In this document: piece by piece, positions 18,999 through 27,527 of the stretch
Position numbering within the stretch: the first letter of the stretch is position 1
How the letters are laid out: every line of letters starts with the position of its first letter
Source: Symbiodinium sp. CCMP2592
Lineage: Eukaryota; Sar; Dinophyceae; Suessiales; Symbiodiniaceae
Length of the DNA stretch: 64,000 nucleotides
Direction of reading: 5' to 3'
NCBI GenBank assembly: GCA_905221615.1
Contig: CAJNDT010000979.1
Coordinates: 620,001-684,000 of the forward strand
Program-made: the position numbers and the translations under genes
Notes under the pieces: model-generated
Seen by the model: only the letters and a program-made list of their open reading frames with translations
Told to the model about the DNA's origin: nothing
The model's database searches: none

Positions 18999-21900
18999 AT
19001 GTCCAAAGCCATTAAGCGTAATACAGAAGCACTACAAACATTTTATGACAACAAGCGAAACCGCATCACCCAAGCCACCAGAACAAAAGTTCAAAATATA
19101 ATTAGCTTATATTCAGATCGTAAGATCGCCCAGTTCACCACAGCAGACAATTTAATCAGGAAACTCACCACCGCAAAAACAGACAAAGAAAAAACTAAAG
19201 CGGAAAACGAATATGATAAAATATACGACAAGCACAAGGATAAAGAACAACTAGGTCAGAGAATGGCACAAGCAAAAGAAGACAACAAACGAACGGGAAG
19301 AACCAACCCAAGAAAACCAAGAAAATATTCAATCAATGTCCATTTATACCAACTGAAGACAGAATCGCACCAAGGATTATCAGTATCTTTCAGAGACAGC
19401 AGGGGTAGGGCATACGTTCCTATTTATATGCGTGATCTATCAGCCAATGTAGCCACAACACCGTGGGTAGAAAACTTGACGAGGAGACGAATATTTAGAG
19501 ACGAGAAGCCCGACACAAAAACATTTCATAGGCTCAAGATGTTATTAATGACCGATGACAGTTTTAAAGCAGATGTCGGTTACGCCGAAGGTTACATTGC
19601 TTGTATTAAAGTTAATTACGCCGAAAGGGTAGATAGCGCCGATGCTTTCAAGCCACAAGACGAAGAACTAACAAACACAGAGAATGTCAGTATGTATCAC
19701 AGATATATTCAGACACCCTTAGATCCACAGTATGAGACCTTTAAGGAAGCCATTAAAGTAGATCATTATGTTAAGAACGAGTGTTGGTTTAACACCTTGA
19801 CGGATTATTATAAGGATACCCTTATGGGAGATCACAAGAGAGAGAAGAACAAACTAACAAAAGAAGCCATCCTAAAGATCATAAATAAGACGGAAGAAGA
19901 TTTTAAAACAAACGGGGCGTCAATAACAGACATGGCGAAGGTATTTGAACATTTTAACTTGCAAGTCAGAATTTATGACGTCTTTGACACTCTGATTTAT
20001 AAGCGCGACCCAATAAAGGGAAACCATCACATCCCAGCCTTATACGCTATAGTGAAGAACAGTCACATCTACACGGCAAGTGATAATGTGAATATGTTGA
20101 AGCAGATGATGCCAAAAAGCAGTAATTATAATATATTTGTTAAGGCATCTTCAGATTATCACATTAACGAGAAGGAAGAGCCGGTGGAATGTAAAATGAT
20201 CACATCCCTAGACGACATCCGGAAATACACAGAACACAGCGAATATACATTGGTGTATAATGGCTACGATCTGTCTCATCTCTTTTATCTTAGCAAACAG
20301 GCCGGGTATGAGCCACAGGTTAGATTTAGTGCAGGGTTCGTATCTGAACTGAATTTTAAATTTAAGATCAAAGATAAAATAATCAAATACAAGGTTAAGA
20401 CCCAGAACTTAGTGAATAATTCTATAGATGGTTCCATCTGCGTGAGAACGGAGCAGATCTACAACAAGATGTCTAAAGCGATGTTTAACTTTAACACCGC
20501 CCTCTTCAAGCCGACCCACAAGTCATATTACAACGAAGTAGATGTAGAGGTTTTTAAGGAGTGTCGCACCATCCCCCCAGCGGGTGAAATAAATAAACAT
20601 TATTATTTATATAACCCTAAGACAGACAAAGACGACAAATACTTTTATACCCCAGAAGTGACTACGGAGATAGATGTAAGAAAAGCTTACACTTCTGCTT
20701 TTAATAAGATCGCCGAGATACCGATATTCACTCAGTTTGATATCTGGAAGCCCTTCAGTGGCACAGTGACAGATTTTCACGATCTAACTCTCTACTTGGT
20801 CAAGCCCACCAAGCGGAGTTTATTTTTCAATAAAGCCTACACTTTAGTATATGGTATGTTTTTAAAGCACTTCGTGAAGCAATGTAAGATTCTTTATTAT
20901 AAGCAACCATCCAGAGTGTATAAGGTGGATTATAGGAAGATCACAGCGGAATTATGGAAGACAGACATCTCTGACAAACCAGCCGAAGACATCAGAATCA
21001 AAAAATTAATAGCCAATGTTAACTTCGGGCTACTTGAGAAGAACACGAACAAAGCCCATAAAAGTTATGCCTTTGATACTTTAAAGGAAGCCTTATATTA
21101 TCAAAACAAGATCGGAGGAAAGATTAACAGAATCTCGGGTATGTATGTTGATGAGATTGAGTTACCTAACGGCGAGACAGACTTCGTAGAAAAGGAGATG
21201 TACAAAAAATATTATTGCTTAACAGTGACTGATAAAGCCACCCTACGAAACGGATATATATACATCAAAGAATTATTATTACAACATCATAACTTTAAAA
21301 TGCACACCGACTACACCAAGCTAACAGAAAATCATATAGGAGTATGGAGTGTTAAAACAGATGCTTTCGTCATTAGGAAGGAGCATTTAAGACGAGCCAA
21401 GAACCTAATAGAGTTTTCAGATCGTATCGGCGGGTGGAGACACGAGAAGAGTAAAAACATAGCAGAACCCACAGAGCAGTGGGCACCAAAAAAGAACGAA
21501 CTGATACCAATTCCTGTAGTTAGCAATGAGACCCGACCCATAGAAAACGAGTGGGACACGGAAAGCATAGCAAAAGATATTGTAACGCATAACCCTATGA
21601 TGATCCGATCTAAATACGCAGGTGGTGGCAAGTCGCATATAGCAAAGCATTTCAGCAAGTTAGGCTATAAAACTCTGTTCGTAGTGCCCCAGAACAGCTT
21701 ATCTCAAAATATTGACGACGATGCGGTAACCACCAATAAGTTTTTTGCCATCCCTGTTGGGGATGGGGAGAAGCTCCCCGAGTTTGACCATAGCAGTTAC
21801 AACTGTATTGTCTTTGATGACATCTATATGAATGGCACACACATATTAAATAGGATCAGAGAGTTTATTAAACGAAACCCGAATAAAATTATCATCGGAG

Positions 21901-22889
21901 CGGGTGATGTCAAACAGCTACCGCCGATTGAAGACCTAACTAATACGAGGAAGCCGGATGAATACGCAGACGAATGTATTGATCAGATCTTCAAGTATAA
22001 TGTTATGCTTACCATATGTAAGAGATTAGGACCACAGGGAGATCCAACAGCAGAAGGCAACAGGAAAATATTAGATATGATGTATGATGATATGTGGCTT
22101 CATAAGTTATCTTTATCCGAGTTTGTTCATAAGTATTTTAACACGACAGACGATATGACGGCATCTCAGAAGAACATAGCCTATACGAATATGAGGTGCT
22201 TAACGGTGTCTAATGCAATCCGAAAGAGTTTGGGTAAAACTAATAAATATGAAGTGGATGAGATCTTAATCTGCAGATTATACAAGAAAACGAACAATGT
22301 CAAATTTAATGTTAATTATAGGTTTAGGATCGTAAGCATATCCAAGAACATAATTAAATTAGAGAACGTCAAGTCCAAACAGCAGTATTTAACGGACATA
22401 GCCACCTTGGATAAACATTTCAGATACGACTACTGCACCACTTGCCATTCCGCGCAAGGGGCTTCAATTGATGGTAAGATCGTTATACACGAGTGGGAGA
22501 AGTCGCACTTAGTAACTCGTGAATGGTTATGGTGTGCATTGACCAGAAGCACCGATTTTAATAATGTCTTGTTCTATGAGAGCGCCGAAGCAGAGAATGA
22601 ACTGAACGAAACAACCTTACATAAATATTGGCTTAACAAGATAAACACCTACAAATTACAAGATCAGAAAGCCAATAGAGAAATAAATGAAAATAAGTAT
22701 ATTAATCCAAGTTGGTTTATGAAGCGAGTGTATAGTCACTGTAATAATTGCGGTTGTAACTTTGAATTTGAGTTTAAGAACGGCTTCTTGACAAGTAACA
22801 TGACAGCCCAGAGGTTAGATAACAGCATCGCGCACGAAAGCGACAACTGCGAAGCTTGGTGTAAGCTTTGTAATTGCAGTGCGAAATAA
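18999..22889 (+). CDS. Family-B DNA polymerase fused to SF1 (Pif1/RecD-type) helicase
   Basis: 1296 codons, the viral replication protein. Order of parts: a basic N-terminus (1-110); a possible cysteine-protease-like domain with NECWFNTL (Cys262) and NSHIY (His356); then a family-B polymerase with motif A EIDVRKAY (Asp559), motif B KKLIANVNFG (669-677) and motif C VKTDAFV (Asp788). A helicase follows with Walker A GGGKS (Lys878), Walker B VFDDIYM (Asp940/941), GDVKQLPP (969-976), CHSAQGAS (His1150, Gln1153) and WCALTRS (Arg1183). The C-terminus holds Cys pairs (1248/1251, 1288/1291), probably zinc-binding. Both catalytic metal-binding Asp residues are present, so the polymerase looks active. 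A fused, inactivated polymerase-helicase is known in transpovirons. The 5' exonuclease motifs are not obvious to me. Confidence 0.93.
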   Translation: MSKAIKRNTEALQTFYDNKRNRITQATRTKVQNIISLYSDRKIAQFTTADNLIRKLTTAKTDKEKTKAENEYDKIYDKHKDKEQLGQRMAQAKEDNKRTGRTNPRKPRKYSINVHLYQLKTESHQGLSVSFRDSRGRAYVPIYMRDLSANVATTPWVENLTRRRIFRDEKPDTKTFHRLKMLLMTDDSFKADVGYAEGYIACIKVNYAERVDSADAFKPQDEELTNTENVSMYHRYIQTPLDPQYETFKEAIKVDHYVKNECWFNTLTDYYKDTLMGDHKREKNKLTKEAILKIINKTEEDFKTNGASITDMAKVFEHFNLQVRIYDVFDTLIYKRDPIKGNHHIPALYAIVKNSHIYTASDNVNMLKQMMPKSSNYNIFVKASSDYHINEKEEPVECKMITSLDDIRKYTEHSEYTLVYNGYDLSHLFYLSKQAGYEPQVRFSAGFVSELNFKFKIKDKIIKYKVKTQNLVNNSIDGSICVRTEQIYNKMSKAMFNFNTALFKPTHKSYYNEVDVEVFKECRTIPPAGEINKHYYLYNPKTDKDDKYFYTPEVTTEIDVRKAYTSAFNKIAEIPIFTQFDIWKPFSGTVTDFHDLTLYLVKPTKRSLFFNKAYTLVYGMFLKHFVKQCKILYYKQPSRVYKVDYRKITAELWKTDISDKPAEDIRIKKLIANVNFGLLEKNTNKAHKSYAFDTLKEALYYQNKIGGKINRISGMYVDEIELPNGETDFVEKEMYKKYYCLTVTDKATLRNGYIYIKELLLQHHNFKMHTDYTKLTENHIGVWSVKTDAFVIRKEHLRRAKNLIEFSDRIGGWRHEKSKNIAEPTEQWAPKKNELIPIPVVSNETRPIENEWDTESIAKDIVTHNPMMIRSKYAGGGKSHIAKHFSKLGYKTLFVVPQNSLSQNIDDDAVTTNKFFAIPVGDGEKLPEFDHSSYNCIVFDDIYMNGTHILNRIREFIKRNPNKIIIGAGDVKQLPPIEDLTNTRKPDEYADECIDQIFKYNVMLTICKRLGPQGDPTAEGNRKILDMMYDDMWLHKLSLSEFVHKYFNTTDDMTASQKNIAYTNMRCLTVSNAIRKSLGKTNKYEVDEILICRLYKKTNNVKFNVNYRFRIVSISKNIIKLENVKSKQQYLTDIATLDKHFRYDYCTTCHSAQGASIDGKIVIHEWEKSHLVTREWLWCALTRSTDFNNVLFYESAEAENELNETTLHKYWLNKINTYKLQDQKANREINENKYINPSWFMKRVYSHCNNCGCNFEFEFKNGFLTSNMTAQRLDNSIAHESDNCEAWCKLCNCSAK

Positions 22890-22917
22890 TTATCAAAATA
22901 TTTTTTAATAATTATTT
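22884..22917. terminator. Shared hairpin between convergent gene ends
   Basis: A perfect 10-bp stem AAATAATTAT / ATAATTATTT with a 14-nt loop. Both the polymerase stop (22887-22889) and the stop of the leftward gene (22912-22914) lie within the stem. This matches the mimivirus-type hairpin rule for 3' end formation. Confidence 0.6.
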
Positions 22918-23205
22918 CATTTTTATGTTCAAATTTGGGAACTTCTTATTGGTATCTCTTACGGATGCTTCAATAGTAGGCTTGTTCCACAAAATATTTT
23001 TAGCCCAGAATCCGGCAGTCGTATGATCCTTCCAATCTTGATTAGGTTTGTGCCTTGCTATATAATTCTTTTTACGATCTTCATCTTTATGCTTGGTAAA
23101 ATCTGAATAGCCAGTAGCACCAAACGAAACTGTCTTTTTATTATCTATTACGGCATCGTATTTCTTACCATCTTTACTTGATTTTTTAATAATTATTTCA
23201 ACCAT
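22912..23205 (-). CDS. Small conserved viral protein (DUF5754-like)
   Basis: 97 codons. The block FGATGYSDFTKHKDEDRK, followed by YIARHKPNQDW and TAGFWAKNILWNKPT, is the signature I recall for a small family (DUF5754) found in large algal viruses. Function unknown. Recognition is from memory. It has a TCTA box 10 nt upstream, so it groups with the late genes. Confidence 0.7.
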   Translation of the reverse strand: MVEIIIKKSSKDGKKYDAVIDNKKTVSFGATGYSDFTKHKDEDRKKNYIARHKPNQDWKDHTTAGFWAKNILWNKPTIEASVRDTNKKFPNLNIKMK

Positions 23206-23215
23206 TATTATATCT

Positions 23216-23219
23216 TAGA
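23216..23219 (-). promoter_or_regulatory. TCTA box upstream of the 97-aa gene
   Basis: TCTA on the minus strand, 10 nt before the start codon, in A+T-rich sequence. Confidence 0.6.
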
Positions 23220-23225
23220 TATTTA

Positions 23226-23939
23226 TCATGAGCCCGAACTAATTGTTATCGGTCGGCTACTTCTTGAACTTCTAGAACTAACATACTGAACAGTTCTATT
23301 TGAAGAACTACTTGAAACATTGACAGGTAAACCTTCTTCATCAACATATTCTATAGTTGGGCTTCTTGAACTATTTACACTAACAGGGGCACTTTCAACT
23401 GGTAATAAAACACTTCTACTTGTTGATGATGACGATGATGATGAACTTGATTGTATGGGTGTTTCACTCTTTTTATTGGGCATAGGCTCATTACTTCCTC
23501 TTGCGCTACTAGCGTGGCTTGTTGGCAGTGATCTTGGGAAATCAGCTTCAACTTCCTCAAATAAACTATCAAACAGTCGTCGCATTAATGATTTTTGTTT
23601 TTCTTGCTCCACTGATGCTTCGCTTGTTTGTCGTGAATATTCGCTCTCTGCTTGTTCTTCTACTTCTTCTTTCACACGCTGGTCTTCTATACCACTTTTA
23701 GCACTTTCGCTTTCTGTTGTAGAAGTCTTGTTGAATCTGTCTGTTTGTGTGCCTTTCTCTGGATTTTCATTCATTAATATTGTCTTCTTGTCATACTTAT
23801 CTAAATCAAAATCATCCATATCTAGATCATCTAGTAACATTCCTTGTTGCGTTCGTCTTTCTCTTTCTGGTAATATTTTTAGTCTTCTAGTTTTTGCTTC
23901 CCTTAACATTTCCTCATAAGTGGGTTTCAATCTTAACAT
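23226..23939 (-). CDS. Ser/Glu-rich low-complexity viral protein
   Basis: 237 codons. The N-terminus LRLKPTYEEMLREAK resembles that of the neighbouring 346-aa protein (LRLRPTYDELIGMIE), suggesting a shared docking motif. The middle is acidic and the last ~100 residues contain poly-Ser runs and SSRSSRSS repeats. Probably disordered; a virion or scaffold-associated role is inferred from its late-type TCTA box and place between other late genes. Confidence 0.7.
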   Translation of the reverse strand: MLRLKPTYEEMLREAKTRRLKILPERERRTQQGMLLDDLDMDDFDLDKYDKKTILMNENPEKGTQTDRFNKTSTTESESAKSGIEDQRVKEEVEEQAESEYSRQTSEASVEQEKQKSLMRRLFDSLFEEVEADFPRSLPTSHASSARGSNEPMPNKKSETPIQSSSSSSSSSTSRSVLLPVESAPVSVNSSRSPTIEYVDEEGLPVNVSSSSSNRTVQYVSSRSSRSSRPITISSGS

Positions 23940-23951
23940 ATATATTAGCTT

Positions 23952-23955
23952 TAGA
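23952..23955 (-). promoter_or_regulatory. TCTA box upstream of the 237-aa gene
   Basis: 12 nt before the start codon, in A+T-rich sequence. Confidence 0.6.
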
Positions 23956-23957
23956 TA

Positions 23958-24998
23958 TTATAACAAACTCATAACGGCACTTTGAGCACCTGCGATTAAC
24001 GCATCCTTTGCGACTTCCTTACCTGCATCTAATAAAGCACTACCTGCGCTTTCAAATGCCTTTCTTATTACTCCTTTACCTTTACCTTTCTTCATATTTC
24101 GCCATTCCTCCATCCTACTTCTTAAAAGTTGGTCATTGATTTCGTCCGTCCATTTACCGGTTTGTATCAATCTCTCAACATAATTCACTAAATAATCTTT
24201 CTTTGTTATTGTTTTACCTTTACCCTTTGTTTTAAGATTTGCCATTTCTTCTTCTTGTTCTGCTGTTAGTTGTATTCCTCTCAAATGTAACTGATACAAT
24301 ATATCATCCGCTGAAACGTCTTTGTTTTTCCATCTGTCTATATTCTCATTATAATCTATGGTTTCTTTATGTTTTCTTGAGATCGGCGGGGGTCTTGTTG
24401 TTTCATCTTCATCTGCAGGTATCAATTCTGGATCATCTTCAAATTCTTCTTCTTCTCCTTCTTCTATATTAACTAAAGGTGGCATATCTTCAAATTCATC
24501 ATTATCCATAACACCGACTGGTAAAGATTGTCTGTGCGCTTCATCTAAATCTACTCTTGCTGATGATGATGACGCCTGTTGTGCTTCTTGTCTTCTTTTA
24601 TTGAACGCTTCCATTTCTGCCTTTATTCTCATGATTTGTTCATCTGACATATTAACATCGTTTGTAGGCGTATCAAAACCATCGGCATTATATGCACCTA
24701 ATGGCGTTCTGCCTCCATAACTTAAAATACCCATTGACGACCCAGTTGCCATTGCCGTTTGTCTCAGTTGTGTCTGTCTTAATTCTTCCTTCACTTTGTC
24801 TTCTTCTTGTTTCTTCAAGCCTAGAAAATCAACATTATCAAATTGACTACCGAACTGATTATTTCTAAACAAGGTAGCCCTTCTGTCAATTACCTGTTCA
24901 ATAGGTGGCCTGTTAGGATCGCCTTGATCTTCAATCATTCCTATCAGTTCATCGTAGGTCGGTCTAAGTCTTAATTCTGATTTCAATGTTTTGATCAT
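23958..24998 (-). CDS. Acidic viral protein with hydrophobic C-terminal helix
   Basis: 346 codons. N-terminal motif LRLRPTYDELIGMIE is shared with the 237-aa neighbour. Residues ~165-210 are strongly acidic (EEGEEEEFEDDPE), followed by a basic KGKGKTITKKD and KKGKGKGVIRK. The last ~30 residues (FESAGSALLDAGKEVAKDAL and on) form an Ala-rich amphipathic helix that could interact with membrane. This layout would suit a minor virion protein; a counterpart of the adenovirus pVI-like membrane-active protein is only a guess. Confidence 0.65.
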   Translation of the reverse strand: MIKTLKSELRLRPTYDELIGMIEDQGDPNRPPIEQVIDRRATLFRNNQFGSQFDNVDFLGLKKQEEDKVKEELRQTQLRQTAMATGSSMGILSYGGRTPLGAYNADGFDTPTNDVNMSDEQIMRIKAEMEAFNKRRQEAQQASSSSARVDLDEAHRQSLPVGVMDNDEFEDMPPLVNIEEGEEEEFEDDPELIPADEDETTRPPPISRKHKETIDYNENIDRWKNKDVSADDILYQLHLRGIQLTAEQEEEMANLKTKGKGKTITKKDYLVNYVERLIQTGKWTDEINDQLLRSRMEEWRNMKKGKGKGVIRKAFESAGSALLDAGKEVAKDALIAGAQSAVMSLL

Positions 24999-25008
24999 AT
25001 AATAAATA

Positions 25009-25329
25009 TTAGATTATTTCCGCCATTATATCTTTTAATTCCTTTTGTTTCTTTTGTAATTCCTCCTTTGTTCTTACTGGCATCATCGGTCTTTCTAACT
25101 GACGATTAACATCATCTAACTGACCCTGATATATTGCTTTCTTCTGATGTTGTAGCCAATCGTTACGAAGTCTAATATTTTTGCCTCTGTTCTCTGCCTC
25201 TTCAATTCTCAGTTTCATATCTTCTATATATTTTCTCCTACTGGCAACTCCAAACGTATCATTTATGTCATAATACTGTTCTACTTGGGGTGCTCTGTGA
25301 AATTCTGGTTTGCTCTTGAACATACTCAT
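25009..25329 (-). CDS. Small coiled-coil viral protein
   Basis: 106 codons, mostly helical with charged heptad-like stretches (RRKYIEDMKLRIEEAENRGK; KTKEELQKKQKELKDI-type C-terminus). It belongs to the leftward run of TCTA-controlled genes. Its stop overlaps the promoter of the next gene, showing tight packing. No family recognised. Confidence 0.65.
   Translation of the reverse strand: MSMFKSKPEFHRAPQVEQYYDINDTFGVASRRKYIEDMKLRIEEAENRGKNIRLRNDWLQHQKKAIYQGQLDDVNRQLERPMMPVRTKEELQKKQKELKDIMAEII
25010..25013 (-). promoter_or_regulatory. TCTA box upstream of the 346-aa gene
   Basis: 11 nt before the start codon. Confidence 0.6.
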
Positions 25330-25344
25330 ATTATTAATATTATT

Positions 25345-25348
25345 TAGA
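25345..25348 (-). promoter_or_regulatory. TCTA box upstream of the 106-aa gene
   Basis: 15 nt before the start codon, next to TAATATTAATA. Confidence 0.6.
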
Positions 25349-25367
25349 TTAAAAATAATATTAACAA

Positions 25368-25946
25368 TTAATTTTCCCTCATTTGTTTTTTCAATGCTTT
25401 TAGTTCCTTCCTCCTCTCGCTTATTTTTTCTTTATTGACATTGTAATGTTCTCGGCTTTTTCTGTTCTTCTCTTCTTTATTGTTTTCATACCATTCTCGT
25501 TGTTTTGCATGTATTTTGTCCTTATTGTTTGTTCTGTATGTCTTTCTTTGTTCGTTTATTATTTCTTTGTTTTCTTCGTAATGGTTTCTTTTCCATTGGT
25601 TCCAGTAATCCTTATTTTCTTCTTGATACTCTTTTTTAGTCCTTCCATTTATCATATGGTTTAATGTTGATTCATGTTCTCTTATTAGTTCTCCTTCGCG
25701 CTTCGTTAGTTGCATAAAGTTTTCACATGGGTATTCTTCCATTAGTTCTATATAGAAGTGTTCTCGCCCTATTTCTTTCATTACTTGATAAATTTTCATA
25801 CCTTGCTTGAAATTTACAGCTTTACGATGCTGTGCCATTCTTTGACTTAAACTTTGACATGTGCTTCCTATATAAATATCATCATTAATAGTATTTCTAA
25901 TACAATAAATTTTACCTTTTGAATAATCTTTTGGATTTCTAGACAT
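25368..25946 (-). CDS. GIY-YIG endonuclease, intact copy
   Basis: 192 codons. The N-terminal GIY-YIG nuclease domain has GKIYCI (11-16), IYIGST (24-29), Arg36 in LSQRMAQH and a conserved Glu in KREGELI (about residue 85). Residues 105-192 are repetitive Asn/Lys/Glu motifs (NKDKIHAKQREWYENNKE-like), common in DNA-contacting tails of such nucleases. It resembles the disrupted gene at 32484-33238. It lacks the TCTA box that neighbouring genes have, which fits an independent homing gene inserted in the late cluster. Confidence 0.9.
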   Translation of the reverse strand: MSRNPKDYSKGKIYCIRNTINDDIYIGSTCQSLSQRMAQHRKAVNFKQGMKIYQVMKEIGREHFYIELMEEYPCENFMQLTKREGELIREHESTLNHMINGRTKKEYQEENKDYWNQWKRNHYEENKEIINEQRKTYRTNNKDKIHAKQREWYENNKEEKNRKSREHYNVNKEKISERRKELKALKKQMREN

Positions 25947-25968
25947 ATTGTTATATATTGTTTTCTCT

Positions 25969-26544
25969 TTAAAACATACTTGCTCTAAATTTATTAATCT
26001 TTTCTTGTTTTTCTTGTTGTCTTAACCGTTTCATTTCATTATATGACTGCTGTAGTAATTCCGTTGCTGTTAATTGCTTTGGCACACTTGGCACGATTGG
26101 CACACTCGGCTTTGGTTTTGTTTTTGCTTCAACAGGCTCGGAATAATTAATTACTTCATACTTCTTCTTCATCTCCTCCTCTATTTCTTTTCTTAGTTTT
26201 TGTTCTACCTTAGTCCCGTAACTTGCTTTTTGTCTATTTACTGGCAGTGTTTCGGTTGGTTGGCCTTTACAATAGTGCGGGTGTGTGTTTCTTAAACTCT
26301 TTGGTAGCATCTTTTTATTACAGGCTCCACATTCAACCAACTCAACCACTTTAACAGTTCTAGGTAGTTTTTTCGCCGTTGCTTTTGGTTTTACCACTTC
26401 TTTTATTTGTTCCACATGCGCTGTGTTTGTTGCTTCTTTGATTTCTTCAGTGGGCTGTTCTTCATTGGTTGTTTCAACAATTTCATTTGCCATTTGTTCA
26501 GTTGCTTCTTCATTTTTAACCTCTTCAACCTCTTCGTTACTCAT
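25969..26544 (-). CDS. Acidic protein with one CCHC-type zinc finger
   Basis: 191 codons. The N-terminal ~55 residues are Glu/Thr-rich. The finger VECGACNKKMLPKSLRNTHP (Cys72, Cys75) is completed by His and Cys92. The C-terminal third is helical (YNEMKRLRQQEKQEKINKF). Possibly nucleic-acid binding or packaging related. It has a TCTA box in a TCTAGA context. No named family recognised. Confidence 0.65.
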   Translation of the reverse strand: MSNEEVEEVKNEEATEQMANEIVETTNEEQPTEEIKEATNTAHVEQIKEVVKPKATAKKLPRTVKVVELVECGACNKKMLPKSLRNTHPHYCKGQPTETLPVNRQKASYGTKVEQKLRKEIEEEMKKKYEVINYSEPVEAKTKPKPSVPIVPSVPKQLTATELLQQSYNEMKRLRQQEKQEKINKFRASMF

Positions 26545-26557
26545 TATTAATATAGTC

Positions 26558-26561
26558 TAGA
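26558..26561 (-). promoter_or_regulatory. TCTA box upstream of the 191-aa gene
   Basis: 13 nt before the start codon; the sequence reads TCTAGACTATATTAATAATG. Confidence 0.65.
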
Positions 26562-26581
26562 TTTTTCTAATTAGATATTTA

Positions 26582-27427
26582 TTAATCCCTAAAAAATGTT
26601 AAACTGAAAGAGCACTCAACATTATTAAAATTGACCGTCTGATTGAATTCATTTGTAAAGCGAAATGATACCCTTCTTAGTATTTTTGAGGAAACGTCAA
26701 TATAATCAAAATCATTAATTTCATTATCATTGATAATACCTAGATAGGGGACCGATACATTTATTTTCTTCACTATTGATGAATTACCCGCCACTGTTAA
26801 TTGGTTGTAATTGCATAATTCATTACTATGTATATAAAGATTTTTAACTGGAGTTAAACCAATAAAGCCTGAAACAAAAGGTAAGGCTATACTGTGTGTA
26901 GGCGATGTATCAACAATATTTAAAACTTTGTTTATTGAATGTAAATTACTAACATCAATACCTGTAAATTCATTTTGGTTTGTTATTGCTTCTGCGTCTG
27001 TGAAAACATTAAATATAAGGTTTGCATAATTTACGGCTATTGTTATTTTATTCGTTTTTGCACTATATGAAACTGTATAAGTATCAGTTCTAAAAACATC
27101 TGGGTTTCTTGTATCAAAGTAATCGTTTAACCAAAATTGAATTCGCTCAGCAAGATCAGCGCCTGAATAGTTACCTTCGTCAATAGAGAAAACACGATAA
27201 TCAATTATGTCAGGATTTACACCGTTAGGATCTAATTGAAAAAAGTAGAGATTATCATTAAACCCTTGTTGAATGGAAAACCAAGAATGTGGAATGCTTA
27301 CCTCGTGAAGAATACATTTTACATTATCCTCTAATTGCACCGTTTCAGGCAAATCAATAACAAAATCTGAAGAAGTGCCACTGACTTTATAACTACTGTC
27401 AATATATATCTTTTTGAACTTCAACAT
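26582..27427 (-). CDS. Minor capsid (penton-like) protein
   Basis: About 281 codons from the Met at 27427; an upstream ATG at 27442 would add five residues. I prefer 27427 because a TCTA box then sits 14 nt upstream, whereas it overlaps the earlier ATG. Features typical of the PLV/virophage/Polinton single-jelly-roll penton protein: IYIDSSYKVSGTSSDFVIDLP at the N-terminus, a central GNYSGADLAERI, and a C-terminal half with LYIHSNELCNYNQL, KKINVSVP and RVSFRFTNEFNQTVNFNN. It would form the vertex capsomer with the major capsid protein encoded 1 kb away. Confidence 0.85.
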   Translation of the reverse strand: MLKFKKIYIDSSYKVSGTSSDFVIDLPETVQLEDNVKCILHEVSIPHSWFSIQQGFNDNLYFFQLDPNGVNPDIIDYRVFSIDEGNYSGADLAERIQFWLNDYFDTRNPDVFRTDTYTVSYSAKTNKITIAVNYANLIFNVFTDAEAITNQNEFTGIDVSNLHSINKVLNIVDTSPTHSIALPFVSGFIGLTPVKNLYIHSNELCNYNQLTVAGNSSIVKKINVSVPYLGIINDNEINDFDYIDVSSKILRRVSFRFTNEFNQTVNFNNVECSFSLTFFRD

Positions 27428-27441
27428 TTTATATATTATCA

Positions 27442-27445
27442 TAGA
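27442..27445 (-). promoter_or_regulatory. TCTA box upstream of the minor capsid gene
   Basis: 14 nt before the ATG at 27427, followed by TGATAATATATAAA. Confidence 0.6.
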
Positions 27446-27527
27446 TAATATATGAAATGTTCAAGTAGCTTCGCGAACTTCAGCATTATTAATTAAGTTA
27501 GGAAATTAATTTATAAGTTATTTTATA

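Noticed and set aside
21332..21840. Minus-strand frames inside the polymerase-helicase gene
   Set aside because: They lie antisense to conserved helicase motifs and show no motif of their own.
23320..23919. 199-codon plus-strand frame
   Set aside because: It is antisense to the Ser-rich 237-aa viral gene, which has a start, a promoter box and matching neighbours.
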